From the NCBI RefSeq assembly GCF_030247195.1, contig NC_080672.1, positions 349,368,413 to 349,432,412 of the forward strand: a DNA stretch of 64,000 nt. The letters are read 5' to 3'. Positions 42,385 through 54,225 of the stretch are shown here, piece after piece (within the stretch, counting starts at the first letter, position 1; each line of letters opens with the position of its first letter). Both the position numbers and the translations under genes were made by a program. This DNA comes from Topomyia yanbarensis (taxonomy: Eukaryota > Arthropoda > Insecta > Diptera > Culicidae). The notes below the pieces were generated by a model. It ran no database searches and was not told the origin of the DNA. It saw only the letters and a list, made by a program, of their open reading frames with translations.

Positions 42385-43336
42385 CCCATTATGTCCTAGC
42401 GTATGAAATTTCATACGCAAAAACAACACATTTCTGGATCATACTTGTTATACAATAAAGCCGTTTTCAAACTTCTGGTCTTCTGTGAATGTTAACTAAT
42501 ACCCTATAGTTTATAATGTGTATGCTCAATAATCATTTTTTATTAAATTCCATTGTGTTTTCGAATGTCAAAGTTGGATAAAATTCAAACCAAAATGTGA
42601 ACAATACATATTATTAATTTTCCCTTCTAAATCACTAATTCTTGTTTCGGATTGTGAACGAATGGCCATAAGAGATGTGAAAGATGTGGCTCAGTGCGAA
42701 AAAATGGAAGAAATTGGTGAAACAATTGCAAACATTCTGCTGGTAGTTCAACGTATGAAATTTCATACGCTAGGCTGAACCGATATCTTTTTTCCCAAGG
42801 CAAAATTATTTCCTCTTTAGGATTAGGAGGAGATTTACAACTTTCTCGCTGATTTTAAAGTTGAATCAGTACATTCAAGGCTAACAAATGCTTAATACGT
42901 AGCAAATCATACCTGGTTCTACCCGGAATATTTTTTATGTAAATTCTCTTAAGAAAATGTTCTTTTTCTTAAAATAATTACTAAGTTTGAGGGAAAGATG
43001 GTTTGATGCAACGAACCAATCATGAGACGAAACGGCACGAGAGAGGAGAGTAGTGTTAAAATCATTCAAAAAAGCTGCTAAATGAATGATCTCGCAAGGT
43101 TGAAGATATTATTCGATTTTATGCTGAGTATAAAGATTTTAGCCGAATTTTCTCTGTAATGATTTTTTGATACCCTATCAGCCCAGCGTATGAAATTTCA
43201 TACGTTAGTTTTTTTCGCAACGAAACGGTCCAAAGTGGTTGTTTTATTTTTCCCACACTTAATTCGGCATAATATGAGCGCTCACGAAGTATTTTATAAA
43301 TTACCAAAAGTTTTAACATAGCTGGGTTATAATGGG
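42385..43336. mobile_element. 952-bp TTAA element with three copies of one palindrome
   Basis: TTAA flanks both ends (42381-42384 and 43337-43340). The termini are CCCATTATGTCCTAGC and, inverted, CCCATTATAACCCAGC. The carrier copy at 59.9 kb is empty at this point. TTAA duplication plus a CCC terminus indicates the piggyBac superfamily. The perfect 18-bp palindrome CGTATGAAATTTCATACG occurs at 42400-42417, 42752-42769 and 43187-43204. No transposase frame is visible, so it is non-autonomous. Confidence 0.85.
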
Positions 43337-43500
43337 TTAAGTTCGTGGCTATCGATCCATTGTACGTATGTGCAAATCGTACTGAATATGTCATAGACAT
43401 TTCCACCATTATATTGAACATAACCAGCCATTGAATCGTAGTTTGAACAAATGAAAAAGGCACAATTGCACCACTAGGTGGATGAAACGGTTTTTTTTAA

Positions 43501-44084
43501 ATTGCTGCATGCAAAAACATCTGGGCCCTTTTAAAAAATTTCTCTAGAGTCACAATAATCTAATTGACTGTGGAAAATGTTTAGTTTTCCATGATGGTGA
43601 AAAGTGTAAAGTTTCATTTGAATCGAAAATAATCGTCGAGATTTGAATGATTTTCGTATAGATAAATTGTAGTTCTCGATGGCAGCTGGTTTTCATGACA
43701 TTTCTGGCATTATAAAAAAATGATGTGGGAGTCGCTGTGATTTAATCGCTGTCGCATGTTTAGCAGTGATGGGAAATATCAGCAATGTTCCCGTTTTTAA
43801 AACGGCGATAACCAAAATGTTGCAATCTACAATGACACAGTCTCTTTTTGTGCAGGATGAAAACTGTTTGAGATCGTAGTAGGAAATGTTTTTCTTGATG
43901 AGGCCATCATCATACATCTCAACTGAGCTACATGAATTCTATCCAGACAGATCGATAACTACAAGCTTAGTTCAACTAACCTCTAATTGCATCACGAAAA
44001 TGGAAAATAAGGCACAGGTAGATACTATATAATGAACTAAAAGTTGCATTTCAGAGTGTTGATTATTTGATGTTGCTGGCAAAG
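43501..44084. other. Unassigned
   Basis: No gene recognised. The minus-strand frame at 43693-43917 has no motif. Confidence 0.35.
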
Positions 44085-44480
44085 ATTTGGCGACTGGGTC
44101 TCACGTCTAATTTCACTGAATGGTTCAAATCGTACCTCAAAAGTCTTTGTTTATCTGCGAAATAGGGAAACATTGAGTGTTATAATTTTACCAGCATATC
44201 GCTGTTTAACTTGTTCTTCAACGATGTTTGTTTTGTCATTCCGGTTTAAGGCAAGCTTATCTACGCTGATGGCCTTAAACTTTTCTTTTTATACGTTCTA
44301 TCACAGACTGTTTTGAGGCGTAGACGTAATCTGTTGAATCTCATTACATCTAAATGTTCCGTCGCGGAGCCTCCATAATATCTTGGAACACACTATATCT
44401 GAAAAAGTTCTCGAAAGAATATCGCTCGTTGGAGACCCAGGTTTTTAGTAGTATTCTGAACCTATTTTAAGAAATCATTT
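44085..44480 (+). pseudogene. RT fragment with altered catalytic box (YADG)
   Basis: The frame reads LLAKIWRLGLTSNFTEWFKS, YLKS, then after a stop GNIECYNFTSISLFNLFFND, VCFVIPV, and after another stop KLIYADGLKLFFL. This is the stretch from before motif B to the catalytic box of a jockey/CR1-like RT. YADD has become YADG and the GVPQGS core of motif B is deleted. A weak KCSV stretch near 44360 follows as expected. Dead copy. Confidence 0.75.
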
Positions 44481-44975
44481 TTATTGACAGTATCGCACAG
44501 ACAAACAGGTTTGAATGAAAGAATGGCCAATTTACCGATCCGTACTGCTTGAGATCGTTATACTTTTTTCTTGTCCATTATTAGGAGAAACTCCAGGGTT
44601 GCAGACTATCAGCTTGTATTCTCAGTTATTTATGTTACCTGTATGTAATTGGTTCTACTTGTTCAAAGTATGCACTAAACATAAATAACAGCCTACAGCT
44701 ATACGAGGGCTTTTTAATCAATTATCAGTGCACCACAGTGATTCTGCGGAACGATAGTACCCCTATAAACTGCACCGAAACGAGCTCCTGTTTCCATCAA
44801 AACAAATTATCAGCGAAAAATTGCCCCTAAATAACGGCTCATAAACCCTCAAAAATAATTAATCAACCAATCAATGAACCATGTTTACGATTTCCCCTTG
44901 AGAGATCTCAAGATATGCACACCGTACAAAGTGTCTTTCAGCCGCCAATTCGCGCTTTCTTGCCAAAGGGAACCC
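44481..44975. other. Unassigned
   Basis: No feature assigned between the RT fragment and the GC-richer segment that follows. Confidence 0.35.
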
Positions 44976-45027
44976 CTATAATGGTGCAAAATTTAAATTA
45001 ATAACACCGAACAGCGCACACAAGTAC

Positions 45028-45094
45028 CTGCCTCCAAGGCACATGATCTGCTCAAAGAAGCTAACACAGCCACCACCAGCACCAACTGCGCCAT
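45028..45094 (-). CDS. Candidate first coding exon: signal peptide with splice donor
   Basis: From the ATG at 45094 (G at -3 and at +4, a good initiation context) the minus strand encodes MAQLVLVVAVLASLSRSCAL, then EA, and then CAG|GTACTT, a plausible splice donor. The peptide is a near-ideal secretion signal with cleavage expected after SCA. The surrounding 45000-45200 is GC- and CpG-rich and not repeated in the window. A second frame from a weaker upstream ATG (45185, MVSSPKYYARLIVAVGALLLG) also reads through the region, so the true start is ambiguous. The following exon would lie at lower coordinates; I could not find it. Confidence 0.35.
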
Positions 45095-45203
45095 ATCGAT
45101 CGAACAGCGCACGCGGCGGACAACCCAGCAGCAAAGCACCGACCGCTACAATCAGCCGAGCGTAGTATTTTGGAGAACTAACCATCAAGGGGGAACAACA
45201 CAC

Positions 45204-46770
45204 GGCCGGGCGGATCCCCCGAACGGAGTAATGAATGGAACATACTATTTTGAAAGAGATGCCCGATCGCTTCGCTACCCTCGGTTTGCAGGTAATCTGG
45301 ACATGATGGGCAAAACAATGATTACGTTGTTTAGCAGCGATGGTGGGTAGCGTTGTACTTCAACAAGTGTGTAGTGATATACATCAGGGAAATCAAATAT
45401 GGTTGGTCGAGGGTATGCCTGGTTCTTGATCAAAACAAACTGAAATCGGGGTAGCGTAGTTGGGTTGCTGAATGTTTTGCTGTAGAAGTTAAATTCACCA
45501 TACGATATGAACTATTCCGGAGATTTAATCGCATCAAATTCATTAAAAATCAGATCGTAATCAAAAGTTTCAGATGTTGACAAAAGGCAGGCTGGAACCG
45601 AAAGTTTCGTTTAATTTGTACGGCACCAAAGTTTAGTGTTCAGAATGCTACTGTCTACGGCATGTCTCCCCGCGCAGTTGGACTTTTTTCTTACTATCAA
45701 TGGCGGACAGGTCATAAGTGTCGAGACTTTTGTGAAATTCTGTAACCTGTGAATATGTAGTATTCTTTTCTGTTAGAACATTGAGATTGTTCTATGTTCC
45801 AATACACCAGAGTCCGCTGGGTAAACAGCGATGCTTGCAGATCAATTCTAGTCACTTTCACGTACTATATTGTCTTTGTAGTCAGGAGGTAGAGTATTGC
45901 TTGGTTATACTTATATTTTTCTACGGCAAAAATATCGATAAAGTGTGAATTTTTACAACGGCGTTCAAACAATCGAAATTGGATTCTGTGAAATCATGGA
46001 CAAAAAAACCTGTTCAACAAGAAGGGACAATTTCCCCATCTCAATTAAGCGCAGCTACTGTTTGTTACTTCTGATTAATCCGCCCAGAACGTATAAGCAT
46101 CTTGCAGAGCAGTGTCAATGACATTACCGGGAACTGACCTATACAATAGTGCTCGATTGAGTATGCATCATTGCACGTTGGGTGCCCGCTTCGGAATGCA
46201 TACAGCATAGAATGTTCAGGTCATCACAATTGCAGCTAACCGTTATACGACCAACCGATCGGGGCTCCTGCTGCTAAAAACGCTAATCACGAGCGCACTA
46301 TTAATAACGCACACGATGAGAAGTGTTGTGTTTTTCGCGCACTACTCGACGATGGGAGATTTTATTGGTGTAGCTATTTTTATTGAACTGATCCTTTTCC
46401 CCGTCTGGCGGCGGGCTCAGCGGAACACAGCTGCTGTCATCAGTTTACGAGGCGCGTTTGCGGTTCGTTCATCGCATTGATTGCCGCTGGGATTATATTG
46501 TAGCGTACCTCAACCCTGCCGATGAGCAATGAATACTGCAAAGTATAACGTAAATGTATACTGCAAATTATTCTTTTGATGCATTTGAATTTATTTTTGC
46601 CATTTTCTCAACAGTAATGAACAGTGAACGAAAGTTTCCCAATTACCAAAGAAGGATTCGAATTGATTTTGATTATTGATTCATACCGCGATCCTAATTA
46701 CTTGTAATAATGTGTATAGAAATTCATGCGAATTTTATTCCCTCTCGCGGATTGATGGGATTGACCGTAT
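45204..46770. other. Unassigned; possible upstream or promoter DNA at 46060-46520
   Basis: No ORF of note. 46060-46520 is GC-richer and not repetitive. It could contain regulatory sequence, but no core-promoter motif is convincing. Confidence 0.3.
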
Positions 46771-46775
46771 TGTAA

Positions 46776-48660
46776 ACATCATCAAGCCACAATAGATTCA
46801 ATAGAGTTATCTAAATATAAGGACCTTCACTCTTCACTCTCAAGTTCTACTACTAGAGGTTAATTAGTTCTCATGTTAATAATCCACCAATCATTATGAC
46901 TACTCAGGATTTGATTTATAAAAGTAGCCCGCTTCAAGATGTTGATTACAATACGCCTCGATAGTGGTGTATCGAGGAGGCCGGTAGGGCTGATATGAGC
47001 CTTTTTTCTGTTCTATACCTTTCCTCTATTTACCCGCTCATAACCAACAATCAACCAGTAACAAATAGATAATTGAGAAAGGATGTGCCATGTGTGGTGG
47101 TTGGCTATTCAAGTATTAGTAATGTTTAAAGTATTAATGTATGTGTTTCATGTGATGATCATAACTTCAGCTGTATCTTGTACCTGTCTAATCTATTACG
47201 TCTCTCATATATTGTCTTTTATTTCTTCTTTTCGAGTCCTATACTGCCATTCTACACCCGCCTTCAGCTGGGTCAGCAAAGATGGTGATAGTGAACACTC
47301 ATACATTCTCAAACGCGGTATCAAGCGGGAACCTACAAAAATACCCTCGCTCGCGCGATTACGAATCGGTCACGTCCGGAAGTCTGTCCTTGATCCTTAT
47401 TAAGCCTGGGTCTATGCCTTCAGCTGGACCAATTAAGAAAATACGCTCATACCTAATAGACAACATGGCGACATGATCGGGAACCTTATCGATATAAGGG
47501 ATTCTAATCTGCCAGAGTTTTAACCGCACACCGAAAATTTGATTTCAGACTCACGGTTCACGCGACCATTCAGGAACACACGCAAATATATTACAAAATC
47601 ACGTCAGCGTACAAACGTTAGAGCCTTTCGCGATTTTCCAAGCAACTTACGCCCACGAACTCGCAAACATGATTACACCCCGGTGATAAGGTGAACGTCT
47701 CAGCATTCATAAACTTACCATCGTGATCTCAAGCTTCAACCTACAAACTCTCGCGCTCGCGCCATCATGAGTCCGGAAGTCTCTATCCTCCCATATCCAC
47801 TAGACAAAACGTTCCATGATAGCATGACCGGGAACTCTAGTGATATGGGGTAACTCACTCCTTGTCAGAATGTGATCCGTACACCGAAAACTAAATGAAT
47901 TCATTTCCGCGAATATATGAATGACCGCAGGGTTTCAAAATCGAATTTATACAAGCGAAGTCACATACACGCGAGCACACGCGACAAACACGTCGACATA
48001 CGAACGCTTAAGTCCTTCGCGATCATCCACGTACACCTATGCCCGCGATTGTGCATACTTGATAACACTCCGGTAATTATATGAACGTTTTAGTACATAC
48101 GAAGTTACAAACGTGGTCTCAAACGCGAACGTCCGGAAATCTTTACTCTTCATTCTAGCAACTTAGGTCCATACATCCAGTTGGACCAATCAAAAAATAA
48201 AGCTCATATCCACTAGACCACACGTTCTACTGCGACATGACTGAGAACTCTAGTGATTTGGAAGAACCTACTTTCTTCTAGAATCTGAACCTTACACGAA
48301 AAAATAAGTATCAGATTCACGGTCCGCGCGCGAACATTCTAGAACACACGCGAATATGCGAAAGGCACACGGTTATAACGAAGTTACATACACGTTGATA
48401 CACGCAATCGAGCACGTTAACGTACAAATGCTCGAGTCCTTCGCGGTGATACACGTGATCGCGAGTCCCTACGCCCGCACATACCTGAACCGTACAATAA
48501 ATATCACATTCAGAATCACGGCCCGCTACAATTGGCCTAAAGCAGTGTTTTAGTGGGCGCCATTCGCCTGTCTCGTCTGCAAATTGTAGTATGGGATTCC
48601 GACGGGGAGCCCTTCCGAGAACCTAGCGCTACAGCTCCAGTAGGACAATTCTCGAAAAAA
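46776..48660 (+). repeat. Family-B block C (most complete 5' part)
   Basis: Begins 'catcatcaagccacaataga' as in block A and keeps a 5' segment (46990-47230) that is largely deleted in A. Units start near 47451, 47795 and 48208. The end region contains 'cctaaagcagtgttttagtg' and 'ggcgccatt', then 'gacggggagcccttccgaga' and 'aggacaattctcgaaaaa'. The sequence after it (tagtttacgtgttatct) is shared with the end of block D. Plus orientation. Confidence 0.78.
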
Positions 48661-49419
48661 ATGATGTAGTTTACGTGTTATCTCCCTGGGCTTCGATGAT
48701 GAGCCTAAGGGCGCGTACTCTCAAGTGGTGGATATGAGTGGAAGATCCGAGCGAGTGCTGCTTCTTTAATATTTGAATCTTGTCACTCATAATCATTAGA
48801 TCGAATGTTTTGGCGGACAGCTGGTATGGATGTTTCTACTTTTAGGACTCATTTGATCTTGGGCATAGCGATCGATTCATTCGATTCGGTTCAATGAACG
48901 GTCATCTATAAGAGATGGTCAGACTGAAAGTGGGTGTTTTTATCTCTTAACTCACTCGAACTGTCACTCTGGCTCGTGAAGATTGCGAGTAACACTCGTC
49001 TATAACGAATCGGATTCGCTATTTTCAGAAACAGGGACGAGAATCTCTTATAGATGGAACCTCTTTCTTAAATACACTGCTCAGCTACTAGTTAATGCTC
49101 AACTGAAACACATAGTTTTTGAAGAAATCTAATCCACGTGAGCCGCATTATCAAACACCTAAAAGTAGTTTAGTTGCATGCAATATCTATTTCTCTCTGT
49201 AGCTAATATATTTTTATTCACACAATGGTATAGAAATTTCTACATTTCCCGCTTTACAGATCAATTTACACTGTCTTAATATTATCCATGCATGCTAAAA
49301 ATAATTTATATTTGTGTTCTAACTCCACCTATCTTTGCTCGACTTATTTTTCTTTTTATTACTATATCTTAAATCCGATTCATATTAACTCACTAACACA
49401 ATAAATTGAATATTTTCTC
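48661..49419. other. Unassigned; 14-bp inverted pair at 48903 and 49043
   Basis: CATCTATAAGAGAT at 48903-48916 is matched by ATCTCTTATAGATG at 49043-49056, a perfect inverted pair 154 bp end to end. It could be a small MITE, but no target duplication is visible. The remainder is AT-rich and featureless. Confidence 0.45.
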
Positions 49420-50625
49420 CCATTCTACACGTACAATCTCGCAATGCCCTCATGTACATTTACAAACGCTCGTGGCCTTCGCGATAACACAAACCTGGTC
49501 ACAAATACGAACATACAATTGCAATCATTCACACATACTTACACCCGCGATCTTGTCAAAATTGAAAAGACCCAGTAATTAATAGAATATTTTCGCATTT
49601 ATAGATAGGCAAGCGCGGTCTAAAGTATAAACCCACCGCTCGCGCGATCATGAATCGGTCCGTCCGGAAGTCTCTACCCTCGATCCTAGCAGCCTAGCCT
49701 CATACCTTCAGTTGGACCAATAAAATAAACCAATATGACGCTCATATACACTAGACAACATGTTCCATGACCGGGAACTCTAGTAATATGGAAGAACTCA
49801 CTTTCCCAGTATCTGAACCGTATAATGAAAATTAAGTATAAGATTCACGGTTTGCGTGCGATCATCTAAAACACACGCGAATATGTGAATGGATACACGG
49901 TTATAAAATCAAATTTATACACGCGAAGTCACATACATGCAAAATACACGTTAACATATGAATGCTCGAGCCCATCGTGATCATCCATAATCTCACCAAC
50001 TTGATAACATTCCGGTGATAATGTGAACGTCTCAGCACTACACCTACAAATGCATGCGCTCGCGCGATCATGAATCGGTCACGTCCGGAAGTCTATCCTC
50101 GATACCACCAGTCTAATCTTATGCCTTCAATTGGACCAAATAAAAAAAAGAAAGCTCTTATATCCACTAGGAAACACGTTCCATGGCCACATGAACGGGA
50201 ACTCTAGTGATATGGAAGAACTCACTTTCTTCTAGCACCTGAACCGTACACTGAAAATTAAGTATCAGATTCACGGTCCGCGCGCGATCATTTAAAAACA
50301 CGCGAATACGCGAGAGGCTCACGGTTATAAAATAGAATTTATACAATCGAAGTTACATACACGTTAGCACACGCCACATACAAATGCTCCAGTCCTTCGC
50401 GATGATACACGCGATCGCAAGTCCCTACGCCCGCACATACCTGAACCGTAAATGAATATCACACTCAGAATCACGGCCTGCTGTAATAGGCCTAAAGCAG
50501 TGTTTTAGTGGGCGCCATTGCCTGTCTCGTCTGCAATTGTAGTGTGTGATTCGGACGGGGAGCCCTTCCGAGAACCCAGCTCTATAGCTCCAGTGGAACA
50601 ACTCTCGAAAAAAAATCGAGTAGTT
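49420..50625 (+). repeat. Family-B block D
   Basis: Lacks the 5' part seen in block C and starts inside a unit. Unit starts are at about 49749 and 50163. It ends 'gaacaactctcgaaaaaaaa' followed by 'gtagtttacgtgttatct' as after block C. The CpG-rich words acacgcg and cgcgatcat are abundant. Plus orientation. Confidence 0.75.
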
Positions 50626-50783
50626 TACGTGTTATCTATGTTTGAAAACTATATTTTATAAACTTTATTGGTTAGTTCAAAAACTAGAAAAAAATACACG
50701 TCGATTATTTTTCGCTAGAGTGCGAAATAAAATCGAGAAAAAATGGGTTGTAAATATGACGAGCAATGCATATATGGTCTGTG

Positions 50784-51014
50784 TTAAGTCAGACCGGACT
50801 AAGTGACAATATATTGATTTCGAGAAAAAAGAGTTTAAAGTTTGAATTGCAGCATCCTTTATATTATAATTGGAAATAAATTTTTGCCATAATTCTTGTT
50901 TATTGTTACATATTTCAAATCTGGCCAAAGTCGAATGTAGCTGAAGAAATGCTTTATCCAGTGTTATCATTATCTCATTTTTTATGTTTTGCGACTTAGT
51001 CCGGTCTGACTTAA
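50784..51014. mobile_element. MITE with perfect 21-bp inverted termini, TTAA at both ends
   Basis: TTAAGTCAGACCGGACTAAG (plus T) at 50784-50804 is perfectly complemented by ACTTAGTCCGGTCTGACTTA (plus A) at 50994-51014. The outermost four bases are TTAA on both sides, which could be the target duplication of a piggyBac-type element whose proper termini start GTCAGACC. A minus-strand frame (50677-51024) spans the element and its flank and is not supported as a gene. Confidence 0.85.
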
Positions 51015-51117
51015 TACCGAACAAATCTGGAGGCCCACGGAAGCGTTTTCCAACATGTTGTTAACTTACTTTATTACCAATTTAATATAAAGTATAGTTT
51101 GTTTTTTAGTGTTTCAG

Positions 51118-51205
51118 ATTCTCCTCGTCAGTAACTAGCACCAACTGGGTGTCTAGTTAGACGATGTATCTAAACTATTGCCCAAATTAGCACTGGTTAG
51201 ACACT
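51118..51205 (-). repeat. Inverse copy of the repeat at 8133
   Basis: 'ctcgtcagtaactagcacca', 'gtctagttagacgatgt' and 'cccaaattagcact' are the reverse complement of 8133-8235, with small indels. Confidence 0.65.
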
Positions 51206-53270
51206 TAAATCCAAATTTGTTTAGTAATTTTTCAAGGGCATAAGTGCCAAAAATTACACCATTTTATGGGAATACGACATTGTTCCGTTTTACTCCAGGA
51301 CACTTTTTTTGTAAACTAAAAGTATACTCCTAAAAACGTGCCTTTTTCCAGAAGATTTCAAGATAGCTGGGTAATATGCCATTATGAAAAATAGTTCATT
51401 ATCATAAAGTTTCAAAGGAATCTGTATTGATACTACAAACCACTTAGAAAATTAATATTAAATTACATTCATCCTAATCTTTAAAATACATTTTTAAATA
51501 AGCCTCACAATACATGAAACAATATATTAATAATGTTATCTTTTCTTCTCCTTGCAGGTAATGATCTCAATCAACAATAGCTCAAAACGTACTTCTTACG
51601 TGTGATGCTGTTTCTTTAGCATTACGCAATCCTACACCGGCCGCAATCACGATCGCTGCCGCCTCCCCCCAAAAAGGTATAAAACTAGATCAGACATGAC
51701 AGCTCGCCACAAAAATTGCCCACGTTAATCAAACAAACCAGGAAACATGATCGTATGTCATCACACTTTCACCAGTTATAGCTTCAAAAATAAAATGTAA
51801 CCTTATACACATACATAGGCATTGGGCTACCCTCTTCGACCGAAAAGTATGAGGGCATTATTGTTTCGGAAAGCCGCCACTGTAGTGAATCTGAACACCT
51901 ACGCCGTTGTTCGTCCGGGCTTGCCTTTGGTTGCGAAACCAACCGAAATTTATTATTTATGATAAAATATTAATTTATTGCCCGCTCGGGACTATACGAA
52001 CATGCTCACCGGCCGTCGTTCGGCGTACAGCTAATTTATTTACCAAAAACGAAAACCGTACGCTGTTTGTTTTGAAAGCCTAAAAATCGTTAATAAATGA
52101 CACATGACTTTTCACTTTGAAGTAGGGACTACCACTTGCGGATGCGTTTGAAGTGTGTACCAAAACGGTTTTATCTTGCTTCAGTTGCTAGAAAATCCGT
52201 CATCAAGTTTCGATGTAATCATGCTCATATTACACTACTAGTTGTAGTATATAAGTATAAGACTTGATAATATCTTTCATGTAGGTGTACGCTTTTTTGT
52301 AATATTTACATAAATTTGTCTCTTGATGTAAAGAGGTATATGACATCTCTTGTTTCAAAAATAAACCAGCGAAAAATTATGACTTCCATTCTGAGCTCTC
52401 CAATTTTCTCCTGTGGGTTTCGTGTGTGACTCCTCTCGCCCACAATGAGGAAACCCTTCTTACTCGCTCATTATTTTCGAGGAAATGCCTGTAAGCAATC
52501 CATTATGAAACAAAAAAACAAGAAACGAGTTTCGGTGAAGTCGCATTTGGGTTACCCAGCAGAGATGAGCGGGATGGACAATTCATTTGGTTTTCGCTTT
52601 CACATTCGTTCTGGTCCGTTTTCCATCGGCAGCTGTGCGATGATGATGATTACGCACGGCTTCCAAATCCTCCAGCTAAATTAGCCAAAATAGCGCAGAT
52701 TCTCGAGCATAAGTTGGTCGAACTTCTGAGTAAACGTGCGTGTGATCGTGCGTGCGTGCGTGTACTAAAATACACAAAGGCAGATCTTTCCCCGTCGTAA
52801 ATAGTGACGTACGATGCGATGGGCGAGTTTTCCAGGCTATACACAGCGGGACTGCATAGATAGTAGTAAATATTAGGAAAATGATAGAGTGCAAATAAAA
52901 CTTCACTTGTCAATAGTATTGTAAAAATTGACATTTTCACAAAGAAAATTTAACTGCGATCGTCTCTAGAAAGTGCTACGAAAAAGACTAACTTGTCTAG
53001 AAAATTTCACTTCAAACATATACGTATTTCGTATACGATTTATTACTACTTTTTGGTACAACTTTTCATGTAGCGAGTACCTAACTCTATGTCAAGCATC
53101 ATATTGGGCGACACAAGTACATCAACAGTCAAAATTATCGATTCAAAAGTTTAGCTCAATTTCGGTAGCTTTTCAAACAAAATTGTTCCACTGTGCAACA
53201 TACGGATTTTTATTAGCGCCCATAAATCTCTTCTGAAAGCATAACGTATGATATTCATCTCATCGTATCT
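51206..53270. other. Unassigned, partly single-copy looking
   Basis: A possible splice acceptor (TTCTTCTCCTTGCAG) lies at about 51544-51558 and a TATAAAA at about 51679, but no exon or start site could be tied to them. 52540-52850 is GC-richer, with a CGTG microsatellite near 52745-52762. No recognisable protein. Confidence 0.35.
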
Positions 53271-53609
53271 ATCTAGTGACACTAAAAGCTTATTAGGATG
53301 CTCGTTTGTAGCCCTTCTTCCGCACCGCTCTTTTTCTCTCTCTCACACAAACATTGAACGCTTGACGGAAGAATGACGATGATGAATGGTGCCTCATTGA
53401 ACAGTTCTTAGAGTCCATCACTACTTTGTCGAAAGCCGCCGTCCGCCAATCGAGACCGCCCGTCGTCGTATCGTGAGTGTGTGGTCATAATTTTTCCACG
53501 AATTCCGTCATCGCCCCGAAGGGTTAATAAAGTTAATACATATGTCGACAGCGAGCAGCGACGAGTGTCGTAAAGATGTAAAACTTTCATTGTTAGCGCG
53601 GTGAGTTAG
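53271..53609 (+). other. Possible 5' exon ending in a strong splice donor
   Basis: A GC-richer, non-repetitive stretch ends in TTAGCGCG|GTGAGT near 53600, which matches a splice donor consensus. No clear start codon and frame can be assigned, so at most this is a noncoding first exon. Evidence is weak. Confidence 0.2.
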
Positions 53610-54223
53610 TTGTTTGTTGATGTTGCTATATGTTGGCCTACTATTGCCGTTACAACTCATGGTGCACATTTCGTAAGTTTTAATTTGCTGTGCAGCGAAT
53701 CGACTAGCAAGTCTTCGGTCATCACTCGTTCAGTGTTTATCAAGAAAATGGGCTTAGTAAGATGGAAAACTAAAAGCATTACTTTTGTTATTACATTACA
53801 TTATTATAAGCTATGGGTTAATTTTCAATTTCAAAGGCCAGCTTTCAGTTGAATCTACCTGAACCAAGATTTAAATTCAAAGGCTCCCTCAATTGTTCAC
53901 TTTCAAGTTAGCGAAAATCCTAAGAAGGTTGACATGTGTAGCATTTTTAAACGTACATGAACAGTATTTGTAGGATACTTTTACTTGAAAAACCTATTCA
54001 GTGTCTCTGTAGAGAGGTATTGACAGGGCCAATGAAATTGAATGGAAAATAATTGTGCGGCGTGACTGTTTGAATGGATGAGACAACTACAACTGCAGTT
54101 TGAACATAATAGGGCATGATTTGAGATTTTTTCCTCCTTCAAGCTAAAACAAACCAGTCGAAAATTTAAAGCTCTGCTTGCGACAGACTGCTTGGGCTAG
54201 AACAAAGATTCACTAACACTAAG
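53610..54223. other. Unassigned
   Basis: No feature assigned upstream of the Tc1/mariner element. Confidence 0.35.
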
Positions 54224-54225
54224 TA

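Larger units (their letters stand above)
42077..43500 (+). repeat. Carrier repeat (copy 1), interrupted twice
   Basis: Sequence from 'taatgctgattaagctaatt' to 'gcacaattgcaccactaggt' aligns with the terminal 250 bp or so of the repeat at 59467-60072 once two insertions (42123-42347 and 42385-43336) are removed. It ends in the same phrase (aaaaggcacaattgcacc) as copy 2. The left end beyond 42077 could not be fixed. Confidence 0.75.

Noticed and set aside
50677..51024. 115-codon minus-strand frame over a MITE
   Set aside because: It runs across the MITE boundary into flanking DNA, and no second copy or known domain supports it.
51670..51700. TATAAAA box as a host promoter
   Set aside because: No initiator at the expected distance and no downstream exon; such words are frequent in AT-rich DNA.
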